This document shows positions 16,395-25,713 of a DNA stretch of 64,000 bases, one piece after another. The stretch covers positions 5,890,001-5,954,000 of the forward strand of contig NZ_CP114205.1 in the NCBI RefSeq assembly GCF_027497495.1, in the 5' to 3' direction. This stretch comes from Streptomyces tubercidicus. GTDB lineage: Bacteria > Actinomycetota > Actinomycetes > Streptomycetales > Streptomycetaceae. Both the position numbers and the translations under genes were made by a program. The notes under the pieces were generated by a model. That model did not search any database, was not told the origin of the DNA, and saw nothing but the letters and a program-made list of their open reading frames with translations. The stretch's first letter is position 1, and every line of letters begins with the position of its first letter.

Positions 16395-18014
16395 ATGGCC
16401 ACCTCACCCACCGCCCCTGGCGCATCCCCGGGCCCGCAGATTCCGGCCCGTATCCACCGCCGCCGCTGGGCGATCCTGTCCACCCTCATGCTCAGCCTGC
16501 TGATCGTGGTGCTGGACAACTCGATCCTCAACGTCGCCATGAAGACGATCGCCACCCCGGCCCCGGTCGGCCTCGGTGCCACGCAGAGCGAGCTGGAGTG
16601 GGCGATCAACTCCTACACCCTGGTCTTCGCCGGTCTGCTGTTCACCGCGGGCCTGCTCGGCGACCGCATCGGCCGCAAGAAGGTGCTGCTCTTCGGTCTG
16701 GCCGTCTTCGGTGCCGGGTCGGTGCTGGCCGGGATCTCCGGCTCGCCCACCGAGCTGGTCATCTTCCGTGCCGTGATGGGCCTGGGCGGCGCCTTCGTCA
16801 TGCCGGCCACCCTCGCCATCCTGATGAACGTCTTCGAGCGGGAGGAGCAGCCCCGGGCGATCGGTATCTGGGCCGGCGGGGTGGGCATCGCCATCGCGGT
16901 CGGGCCGATCGCCGGCGGACTGCTGCTGGACCACTTCTGGTGGGGCTCGGTCTTCATGATCAACGCCCCGATCGTGCTGCTCTCGCTGGTCGCGATGGTG
17001 ATCCTGGTGCCCGACTCCAGGGATCCGCACCCGGGCCGGATGGACCCGTTCGGGGTGCTGCTGTCCGTCGTCGGGCTGGTGCTGCTGGTCTACGGGATCA
17101 TCAAGGGCGGCCAGCTCGCCGACTTCACCGACCCGCAGGTGGTCGGCACGGTCGTCGGCGGCCTGGTGGTGCTGACCGTCTTCGTGCTGCACCAGAAGCG
17201 CAGCGACCATCCGTCCATCGACATCAGCTACTTCCGGGTGCCCGCCTTCTCGGCCGCCATCGCCGCCATCGCGCTGGTCTTCTTCGCGCTGATGGGCGTC
17301 TCGTTCTTCGCCGTCTTCTACATCCAGAGCGTGCGCGGCTACAGCCCGCTGCAGGCCGGGCTGCTGTTCCTGCCGCTGGCCGCCGCCCAGCTGCTCTTCT
17401 CCTCGCGGGCCCGGCTCGCCGTGGACCGCTACGGCTCCCGCGCGGTGTGCACCTTCAGCATGTTCGTGGTGGCCGACACCATGCTGGGCCTGCTGCTGCT
17501 GACCGAGCACACCCCGATCTGGATCATGGAAGCGCTGCTCTTCCTCCAGGGGGCCGGTATGGCGCACATCATGCCGCCGGCCACCGTCGCGGTGATGCAG
17601 TCACTGCCGCGCGAGAAGGCGGGTTCCGGGTCGGCGCTCAACAACGTCTTCCGGCAGGTCGGCGGCACCCTGGGCGTCGCCGTCCTCGGCTCGCTGCTGT
17701 CGACGAGCTACCGCGACGGCATCGAGGGCGCGCTGGACGCGGTGCCGGGACTGCCGCCCGCCGCCCGGCACGCGGCCGGCGAATCCATCGAAGCGACCCT
17801 CGGTCTCGCCGACCGGCTGGGCCCGGCGGGCCGGCCGCTGGCCGCCGCGGCCGATGACGCCTTCATCCACGCCATGCATGTCACCGCGCTCGGCTCGGCC
17901 GCCGTCGCGCTGCTCGGGGCCCTGGTGAGCGCGCTGTTCCTGCCGGGCAAAATGGAGCCGGCGCCGCAGGAGGCGGAGCCCCGGGAGGAGCGGAAGGCGG
18001 GCGTGGAGAGATGA
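16395..18014 (+). CDS. MFS drug exporter, DHA2 family (14 TMS)
   Basis: A 539-residue proton-driven efflux pump. The first helix contains the DHA2 motif VVLDNSILNVAM, and the motif A loop GDRIGRKKVL follows helix 2. Motif C is visible in helix 5 (GVGIAIAVGPIAGG). The length and fourteen predicted helices place it with EmrB/QacA-type exporters. Its stop overlaps the start of the downstream TetR gene (ATGA), and a palindrome at 16351-16373 precedes it. The substrate is unknown. Confidence 0.92.
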   Translation: MATSPTAPGASPGPQIPARIHRRRWAILSTLMLSLLIVVLDNSILNVAMKTIATPAPVGLGATQSELEWAINSYTLVFAGLLFTAGLLGDRIGRKKVLLFGLAVFGAGSVLAGISGSPTELVIFRAVMGLGGAFVMPATLAILMNVFEREEQPRAIGIWAGGVGIAIAVGPIAGGLLLDHFWWGSVFMINAPIVLLSLVAMVILVPDSRDPHPGRMDPFGVLLSVVGLVLLVYGIIKGGQLADFTDPQVVGTVVGGLVVLTVFVLHQKRSDHPSIDISYFRVPAFSAAIAAIALVFFALMGVSFFAVFYIQSVRGYSPLQAGLLFLPLAAAQLLFSSRARLAVDRYGSRAVCTFSMFVVADTMLGLLLLTEHTPIWIMEALLFLQGAGMAHIMPPATVAVMQSLPREKAGSGSALNNVFRQVGGTLGVAVLGSLLSTSYRDGIEGALDAVPGLPPAARHAAGESIEATLGLADRLGPAGRPLAAAADDAFIHAMHVTALGSAAVALLGALVSALFLPGKMEPAPQEAEPREERKAGVER

Positions 18015-18664
18015 GCCGGGCGGCGGAGGATGCCGAGGGTGCGGCAGCCGGGGGGCGGCCGGGACCGGCCACCCCCGCGGGCCGCGGCCGGCCGCGCAGC
18101 GCCGCGGCCGACTCCGCCATCGTCGAGGCCGTGCTGCGCCTGATCGAGGAGGGGGCCTCCATAGGCGAGTTGTCCATGGAGGGCATCGCCCGTGCGGCGG
18201 GCGTCGGCAAGGCCACGGTCTACCGCCGCTGGTCCGGCAAGAGCGCCCTGCTGCTCGACGTCATGCGGTCCCTGGACGCACCGAGCCCGCCGCCGGCCGG
18301 TCTCTCGGTACGTGATGATCTGGTCGCGCTGCTGGAGTTCCTGCGCCGCCGCGGGCTGGCCAAGCGCAGCTCCGCGCTGATGCGCAGCCTCGTCAGTCAT
18401 GTGCAGGCGCAGCCGGAGCTGTGGGCGGAATATCACGACACGGTCGTACGGGCCCGCCGTGACGCGCTGCTCGGCGTGCTCCGGCGCGGGGTGGCGAGCG
18501 GCGAGATCCGCGCCGACCGCGATCTGGAGACCCTCGCGGATCTCTTCGTCGGCCCGATGCTGGCGCGTGCGCTGCTCCACGAGTGGAAGGAACTGCCCGA
18601 GGGGCTCCCGGCGGATATCGTCGATACGGTTCTGGAGGGCGTACGGCCGGGGCGGGAACGGTGA
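18011..18664 (+). CDS. TetR-family repressor of the adjacent efflux pump
   Basis: A 217-residue regulator. After a flexible Gly/Pro N-terminus of about 30 residues, the TetR helix-turn-helix spans about 55-75 (MEGIARAAGVGKATVYRRW), followed by a helical ligand domain (AefR-like C-terminus, LETLADLFVGPMLARALLH). It is coupled to the MFS gene by a 4-bp overlap, so it probably represses its own operon via the CGATACG-N9-CGTATCG site. Confidence 0.9.
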   Translation: MSRAAEDAEGAAAGGRPGPATPAGRGRPRSAAADSAIVEAVLRLIEEGASIGELSMEGIARAAGVGKATVYRRWSGKSALLLDVMRSLDAPSPPPAGLSVRDDLVALLEFLRRRGLAKRSSALMRSLVSHVQAQPELWAEYHDTVVRARRDALLGVLRRGVASGEIRADRDLETLADLFVGPMLARALLHEWKELPEGLPADIVDTVLEGVRPGRER

Positions 18665-18963
18665 GCGCGGCGGGCCGAACTCCCCGGCTTCCGGGCCGGG
18701 TTGAATGCCCGGTGACCTCCCGTTGGACTGGCTCGGGGGACGTGCTCCAGGATGGACGCCGACCCGCCCGGCGACCCGTCCGAGGGTCCGTCATGTGACT
18801 GGATCATGCTCGTTCTGTCACAGCGGTCGTCACAACCCCGGGGGCCGGAACCCCGACCCGTCACCGCGCCGTCCTCACTTCTAAGAACGCCCATTACAGG
18901 CCATCGCCTAGGGTCGGGGACCACAGGTGAGGCGCAGCAGAGCAAGGTAGTGAGGTCAGCTAA

Positions 18964-19983
18964 ATGGCGCAGGCATATATGACGGAGCCGGGACAGGGGC
19001 ACAACCCCGGGCAGGCCGGTTCCCGGGCCGAACGCCTGCGGAACTGGTGGCGTCCCGAGGGGATGTGGCGACGCGGCATCGTGCTGGCGGTGCTCGCCGT
19101 GGTGCTCGGCCTGCTGATGCTTCTGCACGCGCGAATCCCCAACGACGTGGGCAATCTGGGCAGTTTGCTGGAGACCTTCCTGCCGTGGCTGGGGCTGTGC
19201 ATCCCGGTGCTGCTGGTCCTCGCGGTGCTGCGCCGCTCGGCGACCGCGCTGGTCGCGCTGGTGCTGCCGGTCTTCGCCTGGGTCAATCTCTTCGGCGGGC
19301 AGATCACCGACAAGGCGGACACCGGCGGCAATCTCACCGTTGCCACACATAACGTCAATGCCGAGAACCCCGACCCGGCGGCCACCGCCAGGGACATCGT
19401 GGCGTCCGACAGCGATGTGGTGGCCCTGGAGGAGCTGACCGGTGAGGCGCTGCCCGCCTACCGGAACGGGCTGGCGAAGGCGTATCCGTACCACACGGTC
19501 CAGGGCACCGTCGGGCTGTGGAGCAAGCGCCCGCTGTCCGATGCCAAGCCGGTGGACATCAAGATGGGCTGGACCCGCGCGCTGCGCGCCACGGTCACCG
19601 CCGAGGACGGTCAGAAGGTCGCGGTCTATGTCGCGCATCTGCCGTCGGTACGGGTCAAGTTGGCGGCGGGCTTCACCGCCAATCAGCGCGACGGCAGCGC
19701 CGCGGCGCTCGGCGAGGCGATCGCCGCCGACCCGGAGAAGAAGGTGGTGCTGCTGGGCGATCTCAACGGCACCATGAACGACCGCTCGCTGGCCCCGGTC
19801 ACCTCCCAGATGCGCTCGGCCCAGGGCGCCGCGGGTGACGGCTTCGGATTCAGCTGGCCGGCGGCGTTCCCGATGGCCCGGATCGACCAGATCATGATGA
19901 AGGGGGTCGACCCGGTCAAGGCATGGGTGATGCCCGCGACCGGCAGCGACCACCTTCCGGTCGCGGCGGCGCTGAAGATCTGA
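18964..19983 (+). CDS. Membrane-tethered endonuclease/exonuclease/phosphatase-family protein
   Basis: A 339-residue protein. Three N-terminal membrane segments (about 39-57, 71-90, 93-110) precede an EEP catalytic domain. The signature residues are visible: ATHNVN (N130), VALEELT (E156), LGDLNGTMND and the terminal SDHLPV. The domain would face outward by this topology. Family members cleave phosphodiester bonds in nucleic acids or lipids, and Streptomyces paralogues are uncharacterised. The start follows a GTGAGG ribosome site. About 300 bp of upstream non-coding sequence suggests its own promoter. Confidence 0.85.
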   Translation: MAQAYMTEPGQGHNPGQAGSRAERLRNWWRPEGMWRRGIVLAVLAVVLGLLMLLHARIPNDVGNLGSLLETFLPWLGLCIPVLLVLAVLRRSATALVALVLPVFAWVNLFGGQITDKADTGGNLTVATHNVNAENPDPAATARDIVASDSDVVALEELTGEALPAYRNGLAKAYPYHTVQGTVGLWSKRPLSDAKPVDIKMGWTRALRATVTAEDGQKVAVYVAHLPSVRVKLAAGFTANQRDGSAAALGEAIAADPEKKVVLLGDLNGTMNDRSLAPVTSQMRSAQGAAGDGFGFSWPAAFPMARIDQIMMKGVDPVKAWVMPATGSDHLPVAAALKI

Positions 19984-20096
19984 CGGGTGTCGGCGGGCCG
20001 GCCGGGGCGGGCCCGCCCGCCTCGGCGGGAATGATCTGACGCGGGCTCGTCACGCCCCGTTTCCGTGCCGGAATACTGCGCCTGAGAGACTTTGTT

Positions 20097-20121
20097 CCGT
20101 AAGAGAACTTATTGCTTACGG
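20097..20121. promoter_or_regulatory. Inverted repeat upstream of MFS gene
   Basis: CCGTAAG (20097-20103) and CTTACGG (20115-20121) form perfect 7-bp arms around an 11-bp AT-rich spacer, 49 bp before the MFS start. The local drop in GC suggests a promoter; the site could be an operator. No regulator gene is adjacent. Confidence 0.55.
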
Positions 20122-20169
20122 TCCGCTGTCCGCGTGCCCGCCGCACGCCACACCCCCGAAAGGTCTTTC

Positions 20170-21471
20170 ATGCCCTTGGCTCTGCTCGCTCTTGCGATCT
20201 CGGCCTTCGGTATCGGCACCACGGAGTTCGTGATGATGGGCCTGCTGCCCAATGTCGCGGACGATCTGGGCACCTCGGTGCCCACCGCCGGCTACCTCGT
20301 CTCCGCCTATGCCCTCGGCGTCGTCATCGGCGCCCCGCTCCTGACCGCCCTCGGCTCCCGTATCCCGCGCAAGCGGATGCTGGTCTGGCTGATGGCGGTC
20401 TTCACGGTCGGCAACCTCGCCTCCGCCCTGGCCCCCACCTTCGGGCTGCTGGTCGCCGGGCGGCTGCTGGCCGGTCTGCCGCACGGCGCGTTCTTCGGCG
20501 TCGGCGCGGTGGTCGCGGCCCGGCTGGTGCACGAGGGCCGGCAGGCCCGCGCGGTCGCCACGATGTTCCTCGGCCTGACCATCGCCAACATCATCGGGGT
20601 GCCCGCCGCGACCCTCCTGGGCCAGCAGCTCGGCTGGCGCGCCACCTTCCTCATCGTGGCCGCCATCGGTCTGGTCGCGATGGCCTCGCTGGCCCGGCTG
20701 ATCCCCCCGCTGCCGGCCGAGGAGCACACCGGCCTGGGCCGCGAACTGCGGGCGCTCGGCAACCGCCAGGTGCTGCTCGGCCTGCTCACCACCGTCTTCG
20801 GCTTCGCCGGGATCTTCGCCGTCTACAGCTACCTCGCGTCGATGATGACCGAGGTCACCGGCTTCGCGGCGGGCTCGGTCCCGCTGGTCCTCGCCCTCTT
20901 CGGCATCGGCATGACCCTCGGCGCGCTGGCCGCGGGCCCGCTCACCGACCGGGCCCTGCGCTCGACCCTGTACGGCTCGCTGGCCGCCCTGGCGCTCGTC
21001 CTGACCGCCTTCCACTTCACCGCGCAGGTGCGGTGGGCGGCGCTGGTCACGGTCGTCGTCATCGGTGCCGTCGGCTTCCTGACCACCACCCCGCTCCAGA
21101 TGCTGGTGATGAACAAGGCCCAGCAGGCCCCGACCCTGGCCGCCGCCTCCAACCAGTCCGCCTTCAACCTGGCCAACGCCGGCGGCGCCTGGGTCGGCGG
21201 TCTGGCCCTGTCGGCCGGCTGGGGCTGGACCTCCCCGACGCTGGTCGGAGCGGTCCTGGCGGCCCTCGGTCTGGCCGTCGCCCTGGTGGCCGGTGTGCTG
21301 GACCGCGGCGCTCATGACACGTCCCGGATCGTGGCCCGCAGTGGCGAGGGGGACGTCGAGCGGGCCACCGGCGCGACGGCCCCGGCTACCGGCGCGACGG
21401 CCCCGGCCACCGGCGTGGCGGACCCGGCCACCGGTGCCGCGGCGGTGCCCACCGGGGACCGGATCGGCTGA
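20170..21471 (+). CDS. MFS efflux protein, DHA1/Cmx-like (12 TMS)
   Basis: A 433-residue transporter that begins inside the membrane almost at once (MPLALLALAISAFGIGTTEF). This GTTEFVMMGLLP signature is shared by chloramphenicol-exporter (Cmx/CmlR) and AraJ-like permeases. Motif A reads GSRIPRKRML. ATG 20170 has a weak AAAGG site. The C-terminal tail of about 35 residues consists of a 7-residue repeat (ATGATAP and variants) encoded by 21-bp tandem repeats, a feature not expected of the family. The substrate is unknown. Confidence 0.88.
   Translation: MPLALLALAISAFGIGTTEFVMMGLLPNVADDLGTSVPTAGYLVSAYALGVVIGAPLLTALGSRIPRKRMLVWLMAVFTVGNLASALAPTFGLLVAGRLLAGLPHGAFFGVGAVVAARLVHEGRQARAVATMFLGLTIANIIGVPAATLLGQQLGWRATFLIVAAIGLVAMASLARLIPPLPAEEHTGLGRELRALGNRQVLLGLLTTVFGFAGIFAVYSYLASMMTEVTGFAAGSVPLVLALFGIGMTLGALAAGPLTDRALRSTLYGSLAALALVLTAFHFTAQVRWAALVTVVVIGAVGFLTTTPLQMLVMNKAQQAPTLAAASNQSAFNLANAGGAWVGGLALSAGWGWTSPTLVGAVLAALGLAVALVAGVLDRGAHDTSRIVARSGEGDVERATGATAPATGATAPATGVADPATGAAAVPTGDRIG
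21364..21447 (+). repeat. In-frame 21-bp tandem repeats in MFS C-terminus
   Basis: Four units starting at 21364, 21385, 21406 and 21427. The first two differ by one base (GCCACC / GCTACC followed by GGCGCGACGGCCCCG); the last two have diverged. The unit length is a multiple of three, so copy changes keep the frame and only lengthen the cytosolic tail. Confidence 0.85.
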
Positions 21472-21530
21472 CGGCGCGCGGCGGCCGGGCCGGGGGCGAT
21501 CCGGGGCGGCGGGCTACCCGGACCGGCGCG

Positions 21531-21566
21531 CCCTCAGCCCCCTCGGCCCCCTCAGCCCCCTCAGCC
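21531..21566. repeat. Tandem 9-bp CCCTCAGCC repeats
   Basis: Four 9-bp units (CCCTCAGCC, one with G for A) from 21531 run into the last codons and stop of nadE at 21561-21563. They lie between two convergent genes and may shape the 3' ends. Confidence 0.75.
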
Positions 21567-23315
21567 CCCTTCCCGCCAGTGGTTGGTGATCGGCAGCCGA
21601 CGGTCCTTGCCGAAGCCCTTCGCGGAGATCTTGGCGCCGGGTGGGTACTGGCGGCGCTTGTACTCGGCGTGGTCGACCATCCGCAGCACCCGCGTCACCA
21701 GGCCGTCGTCGAAGCCCTGGGCGACGATCTCCTCCCGGCCGTGGTCGCGGTCGACATAGAGCTCCAGGATGCGGTCCAGGACGGCGTAGTCGGGGAGCGA
21801 GTCGGTGTCGACCTGGCCGGGGCGGAGCTCGGCGCTCGGGGGCTTGCTGAGGGTGTGCTCCGGGATCGGCGGGGTCTGGCCGCGGTCGGCGGCGGCCTGA
21901 TTGCGCCAGCGGGCCAGTTGGTAGACGACGGATTTGTAGACGTCCTTGATGGGGCCGTAGCCGCCCACCGAATCGCCGTAGAGGGTCGAATAGCCGCAGG
22001 CCAGCTCGGACTTGTTGCCGGGGGCCAGGACCAGGTGGCCCTCCTGGTTGGAGATGGCCATCAGGGTGGTGCCCCTCAGGCGCGACTGGAGATTCTCCTC
22101 GGCGAGACCGGTCAGCGGCAGCGCGGCCATGTAGGCGTCGAACATCGGGCCGATCGGCACCGTACGGAAGGACAGGCCCGTACGGCGGGCGAGTTCGGCG
22201 GCGTCGGTCAGTGAGTGCTCCGACGAATAGCGGGACGGCATCGCCACCGCATGCACCTGGCCGGGCCCCAGCGCGTCACAGGCCAGGGTGGCGACCAGCG
22301 CGGAGTCGATCCCGCCGGAGAGGCCCAGCACCACACTGCGGAAGCCGTTCTTGGTGACATAGCCGCGCAGGCCGACGACCAGCGCGGTGTAGATCTCCTC
22401 CAGGTCGGGGAGGCGCTCGGCCCGGTCGCCGGGGGGCCCGGGAGGGGAGGACGGCAGGGGGTCGGGGGAGAGGGTGACATGGGTGACGCGCAGCCCGTCG
22501 TCCAGGATCCCCGAGGGCGGTGCGGGCGCCGCGGCCGGCAGGTCCAGGTCGACCAGCACACAGCCCTCCGCGAACTGCGGGGCCCGTGCGATCACCCCGC
22601 CCTCCTTGTCGACCACGATCGAGTCGCCGTCGAAGACCAGCTCGTCCTGCCCGCCGATCATCGCCAGATAGGCGGTGGTGCAGCCGGCCTCCCGGGCCCG
22701 CCTGCGGACCAGCTCCAGCCGGGTGTCGTCCTTGTCCCGCTCGTACGGTGAGGCGTTGACCGACAGCAGCAGCCCGGCGCCCGCGCTGCGCGCCGCCGGC
22801 ACCCGGCCGCCGTCCTGCCACAGGTCCTCGCAGATGGCGAGCGCCACATCCACCCCGTGCACCCGTACGACGGGCAGCGTGTCGCCGGGGACGAAGTAGC
22901 GGAACTCGTCGAAGACGCCGTAGTTGGGCAGGTGGTGCTTGGCGAAGGACAGCGCGACCCCGCCCCCGTACAGCACGGCGGCGGCGTTCTGCGGAGCGCC
23001 CGCGGGGCGGCCGTACTGCGGGGTGGCCTGGGCGCCGCGGTCGAGATAGCCGACGATCACCGGCAGGCCGCCCAGCCCCTCCTCGGCCAGCCGCCCGGCC
23101 AGCGTCCGCAGCGCGGCGCGGCTGGCCTCCACGAAGGAGGGGCGCAGCGCGAGGTCCTCGACGGGGTAGCCGGTCAGCGCCATCTCGGGGAACGCGACGA
23201 GGTGCGCGCCCTGGCCGGCGGCGTGCCGGGTCCAGTGCAGGATCGTCTCCGCGTTCCGTGCGAGGTCGCCGACACAGGAATCGATCTGATTGAGGGCGAG
23301 GCGAAGGTGAGGCAC
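21561..23315 (-). CDS. nadE: Glutamine-dependent NAD+ synthetase
   Basis: Final step of NAD synthesis: amidation of deamido-NAD with glutamine nitrogen. The 584-residue protein fuses two enzymes. The nitrilase-type glutaminase domain (about 1-260) carries the triad E44 (FPEMALTGYP), K126 (FAKHHLP) and C162 (ICEDLW). The synthetase domain (from about 290) has the ATP-pyrophosphatase loop LSGGIDSAL near 325. Length fits actinobacterial NadE. It is convergent with the MFS gene. Confidence 0.96.
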   Translation of the reverse strand: MPHLRLALNQIDSCVGDLARNAETILHWTRHAAGQGAHLVAFPEMALTGYPVEDLALRPSFVEASRAALRTLAGRLAEEGLGGLPVIVGYLDRGAQATPQYGRPAGAPQNAAAVLYGGGVALSFAKHHLPNYGVFDEFRYFVPGDTLPVVRVHGVDVALAICEDLWQDGGRVPAARSAGAGLLLSVNASPYERDKDDTRLELVRRRAREAGCTTAYLAMIGGQDELVFDGDSIVVDKEGGVIARAPQFAEGCVLVDLDLPAAAPAPPSGILDDGLRVTHVTLSPDPLPSSPPGPPGDRAERLPDLEEIYTALVVGLRGYVTKNGFRSVVLGLSGGIDSALVATLACDALGPGQVHAVAMPSRYSSEHSLTDAAELARRTGLSFRTVPIGPMFDAYMAALPLTGLAEENLQSRLRGTTLMAISNQEGHLVLAPGNKSELACGYSTLYGDSVGGYGPIKDVYKSVVYQLARWRNQAAADRGQTPPIPEHTLSKPPSAELRPGQVDTDSLPDYAVLDRILELYVDRDHGREEIVAQGFDDGLVTRVLRMVDHAEYKRRQYPPGAKISAKGFGKDRRLPITNHWREGG

Positions 23316-23438
23316 CCCGCCAGTCTAATCGTCTTTCTGACGCAATGGGGGGTCGGAGCGGCGGATCGGCGGCCGGGGACCTGTAGCGGGCCACCGTCCG
23401 GCCCCACCGGCCCGACCCGGCCGCACCACCCCCGCAGG

Positions 23439-25082
23439 TCACCCCTTCAGATACCCCAGCACCGTCATCATCCCCGACTCCGAGTGATAGACGTTGTGGC
23501 AATGGACCATCCACAGCCCGGGGTTGTCGGCGTCGAATTCGACATTGAGGCGGCGTCCGGGCAGCACGATCGCGCTGTCCTTGCGGGGCCCGCCGTCCGG
23601 CAGCGCGAAGTGGTGCCCGTGGATGTGGACGGGGTGCCACATCCGGGTGTGGTTGCGGATGGCGAGCCGTACCCGCTCACCTGCCCGGATCGGGGTGCGG
23701 TCCCGCGGTGAGTACTGCCGGCCGTTGATCGCCCAGTCGAACTTCGCCATCGAGCCGGTGAGATTCAGCTCGACGGTCCGGTCGGGGCGGCGGGCCACGG
23801 CCCGTGCGCTCTCGGCGGCCCGCAGCCGGTACGCGGACAGCAGCTTGCCGTCCAGCTCCCTGGGCCGGGTGGAGCGGCCGGGTGTCCGGCCGCTGCCGGT
23901 GCGCAGCACGGCCTGTGCCGAGTGCTTCTTGCCCTCGGCGAGCGCGGTCAGCGGGAAGACGCCGTCCTTCGCGGTGACCAGCACGTCATAGCGCTCGCCC
24001 ATGCCGAGCAGCAGCGTGTCGGTCTCGGCGTGCTCGACGGGGAAGCCGTCGGCGTGCGTCACGGTCATGGTGTGGCCGCCGAGCGCGACGCGGTAGGCGG
24101 TGTCGCCGCCCGCGTTGATGAACCGGATCCGGATGCGGTCGCCGGGCTTGGCGCGGCAGACGTCCGGCGCCTCCGCCAGCCGGCCGTTGATGAGGTGGAA
24201 CGGGTAGTCCACATCGCCCGCGTCGCCGCCCAGCAGCGTGCTGCGGGAGCCGGTCAGGACCCGCGACGGGCCGCCGGCGCGCCTGCTCCCGCCGGTCGCG
24301 GGTGCGCCGTGGTCCCCGACGCTCGCTCCGGTCTCCCCCTCGTCCCTGTGCATACCGCCGCCGTGGCCGTGACCGGAGTGGCCGCCCATACCGTGGTTCA
24401 GCTCGGCCAGCACATCGTCCGGGGTGCTGCCGTCCACCCCGTCGAGCCAGTCGTCCAGCACGATGACCCACTCCCGGTCGTAGGAGAGCGGCTCCTTGGG
24501 GTCCTCGACGATCAGCGGTGCGTACAGCCCGCGGTCCTGTTGGACGCGGGAGTGCGGGTGGAACCAGTACGTACCGGGGTGGGTGACGGTGAACCGGTAG
24601 GGGAAGGAGACGCCGGGCATGATCGGCCGCTGGGTGAGGGTGGGGACACCGTCCATGTCGTTGCGCAGCGCCAGTCCGTGCCAGTGCACGGAGGTGGACT
24701 GCGGCAGATGGTTGGCGAGGGTCAGGGCGAGGGTGTCGCCCGCGGTGACCCGCATTTCCTTGCCGGGCAGCACGTCGTCGTACGCCCAGGTGTGGACGGT
24801 GCGCCCGCCCAGGTCGATACGGGCCGGGGTGGGGGTCATCCTGAACTCGCGCACCGGGCCCGAGCCCCGCTTGCGCTCGGCGTCGGCGACCTCCGGGCCG
24901 TCCGGGGCCACGTAGTCGGACGGACGGTCGTGGGGCTCGTGGGGCCCGCGGGCGTGGTCCCTGCCGTCCGTGCCGGAGTGCGGGCCGGAGCTGAATTCGC
25001 CGGTGGCGCGGGCGGCCAGCAGGCCGCTGCCGACGACGGCGATACCCGCGCCGAGCAGGGCGCGGCGGGAGTGCGTACGCAT
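23439..25082 (-). CDS. TAT-exported multicopper oxidase (laccase/CopA-like)
   Basis: A 547-residue secreted copper enzyme. The Tat signal SRRALLGAGIAVVGSG (5-20) lies at the N-terminus of the chosen ATG (25082). Copper ligand motifs are present in order: HWHGLALRND, WFHPHSRVQQ, HPVHIHGHHF and the C-terminal MVHCHNVYHSESGMM. The last motif has a Met eight residues after its second His, as expected for a type 1 site. A His/Met-rich insert (HGMGGHSGHGHGGGMH) may bind extra copper, as in CopA/CueO. A role in copper oxidation or phenolic turnover outside the cell is likely. A small gene at 25174-25290 lies upstream on the same strand. Confidence 0.93.
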   Translation of the reverse strand: MRTHSRRALLGAGIAVVGSGLLAARATGEFSSGPHSGTDGRDHARGPHEPHDRPSDYVAPDGPEVADAERKRGSGPVREFRMTPTPARIDLGGRTVHTWAYDDVLPGKEMRVTAGDTLALTLANHLPQSTSVHWHGLALRNDMDGVPTLTQRPIMPGVSFPYRFTVTHPGTYWFHPHSRVQQDRGLYAPLIVEDPKEPLSYDREWVIVLDDWLDGVDGSTPDDVLAELNHGMGGHSGHGHGGGMHRDEGETGASVGDHGAPATGGSRRAGGPSRVLTGSRSTLLGGDAGDVDYPFHLINGRLAEAPDVCRAKPGDRIRIRFINAGGDTAYRVALGGHTMTVTHADGFPVEHAETDTLLLGMGERYDVLVTAKDGVFPLTALAEGKKHSAQAVLRTGSGRTPGRSTRPRELDGKLLSAYRLRAAESARAVARRPDRTVELNLTGSMAKFDWAINGRQYSPRDRTPIRAGERVRLAIRNHTRMWHPVHIHGHHFALPDGGPRKDSAIVLPGRRLNVEFDADNPGLWMVHCHNVYHSESGMMTVLGYLKG

Positions 25083-25173
25083 GAGAAGCACCTCGTGACG
25101 GTGTCGCAGGGGAGGGATACGGGCCTGGGGCACTGCCGCGCGCTCCGGGGGCGTCGGCGGCAGCGGCGCGCTG

Positions 25174-25290
25174 CTAGGCGCGCGGCACCGACAGGCGGTC
25201 GCGGAGTCCGGGGCGCGGCGGCGCGGATATCGGCCACGGTCCGCGCAGCGGACGGACGCGCCGGGCGACGGCCTTGCCCTGATCCCGCAT
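25174..25290 (-). CDS. Possible small basic peptide (38 aa)
   Basis: A 38-codon frame, MRDQGKAVARRVRPLRGPWP onward. Its ATG at 25290 has a strong GAGAGGA ribosome site at ideal spacing, and G/C third positions run at about 85 percent. It is arginine- and proline-rich and ends PRA. It lies 91 bp upstream of the copper oxidase on the same strand. Either a real small gene of unknown role or a chance frame; conservation would decide. Confidence 0.4.
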   Translation of the reverse strand: MRDQGKAVARRVRPLRGPWPISAPPRPGLRDRLSVPRA

Positions 25291-25713
25291 CGCAGTCCTC
25301 TCGACGGAACGACGAACCGGCGGACGCCGGGGAGGCCGGCGCCTCGGAGCCCGCCCCCGCCTATTCTTGACCCCTCCGCGCCCCCGGGCGTGCCGGGCGT
25401 TCCGTACCGGCGGCCGGGTCCACCCGATCACCCGGATCCGTTCCCGCCCGGCCGGGGAACGGACCCCTCAATTCCGGGTCAATGAGCCCTCAGGGACCGC
25501 CCAAGACTGCCCCAAGCACCCCCGATTGCCGCCCCCGGCCGCGCTGAGGACGCGCGCGGCGGGAAAGATGCGAGGTGAGGGTTACGGGACGGCGGTTCTG
25601 GTTCAGGCCAAGGGTGCGTAATGTGACGGTAACCCCCTCACGTGATACTGGTGCCACAGCACGTTGTTCCACGTGGCTGGACGGGCCGATTGACCTGCAA
25701 GGATTGGTGACCC
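25291..25713. other. Intergenic region between oxidase unit and glnA2-type gene
   Basis: A 423-bp divergent promoter region. It holds a 12-bp inverted repeat with one mismatch, GGATCCGTTCCC (25434-25445) and GGGAACGGACCC (25455-25466), and, closer to the glutamine synthetase, CACGTG-type repeats around 25640-25675. I looked for the GlnR pattern of four 5-mers at 6-nt spacing and did not find it. No further gene is evident. Confidence 0.6.

Noticed and set aside
25291..25713. Possible GlnR box upstream of the glutamine synthetase
   Set aside because: GTTAC and GTGAC 5-mers occur but are not followed at 6-nt spacing by GAAAC-like partners.
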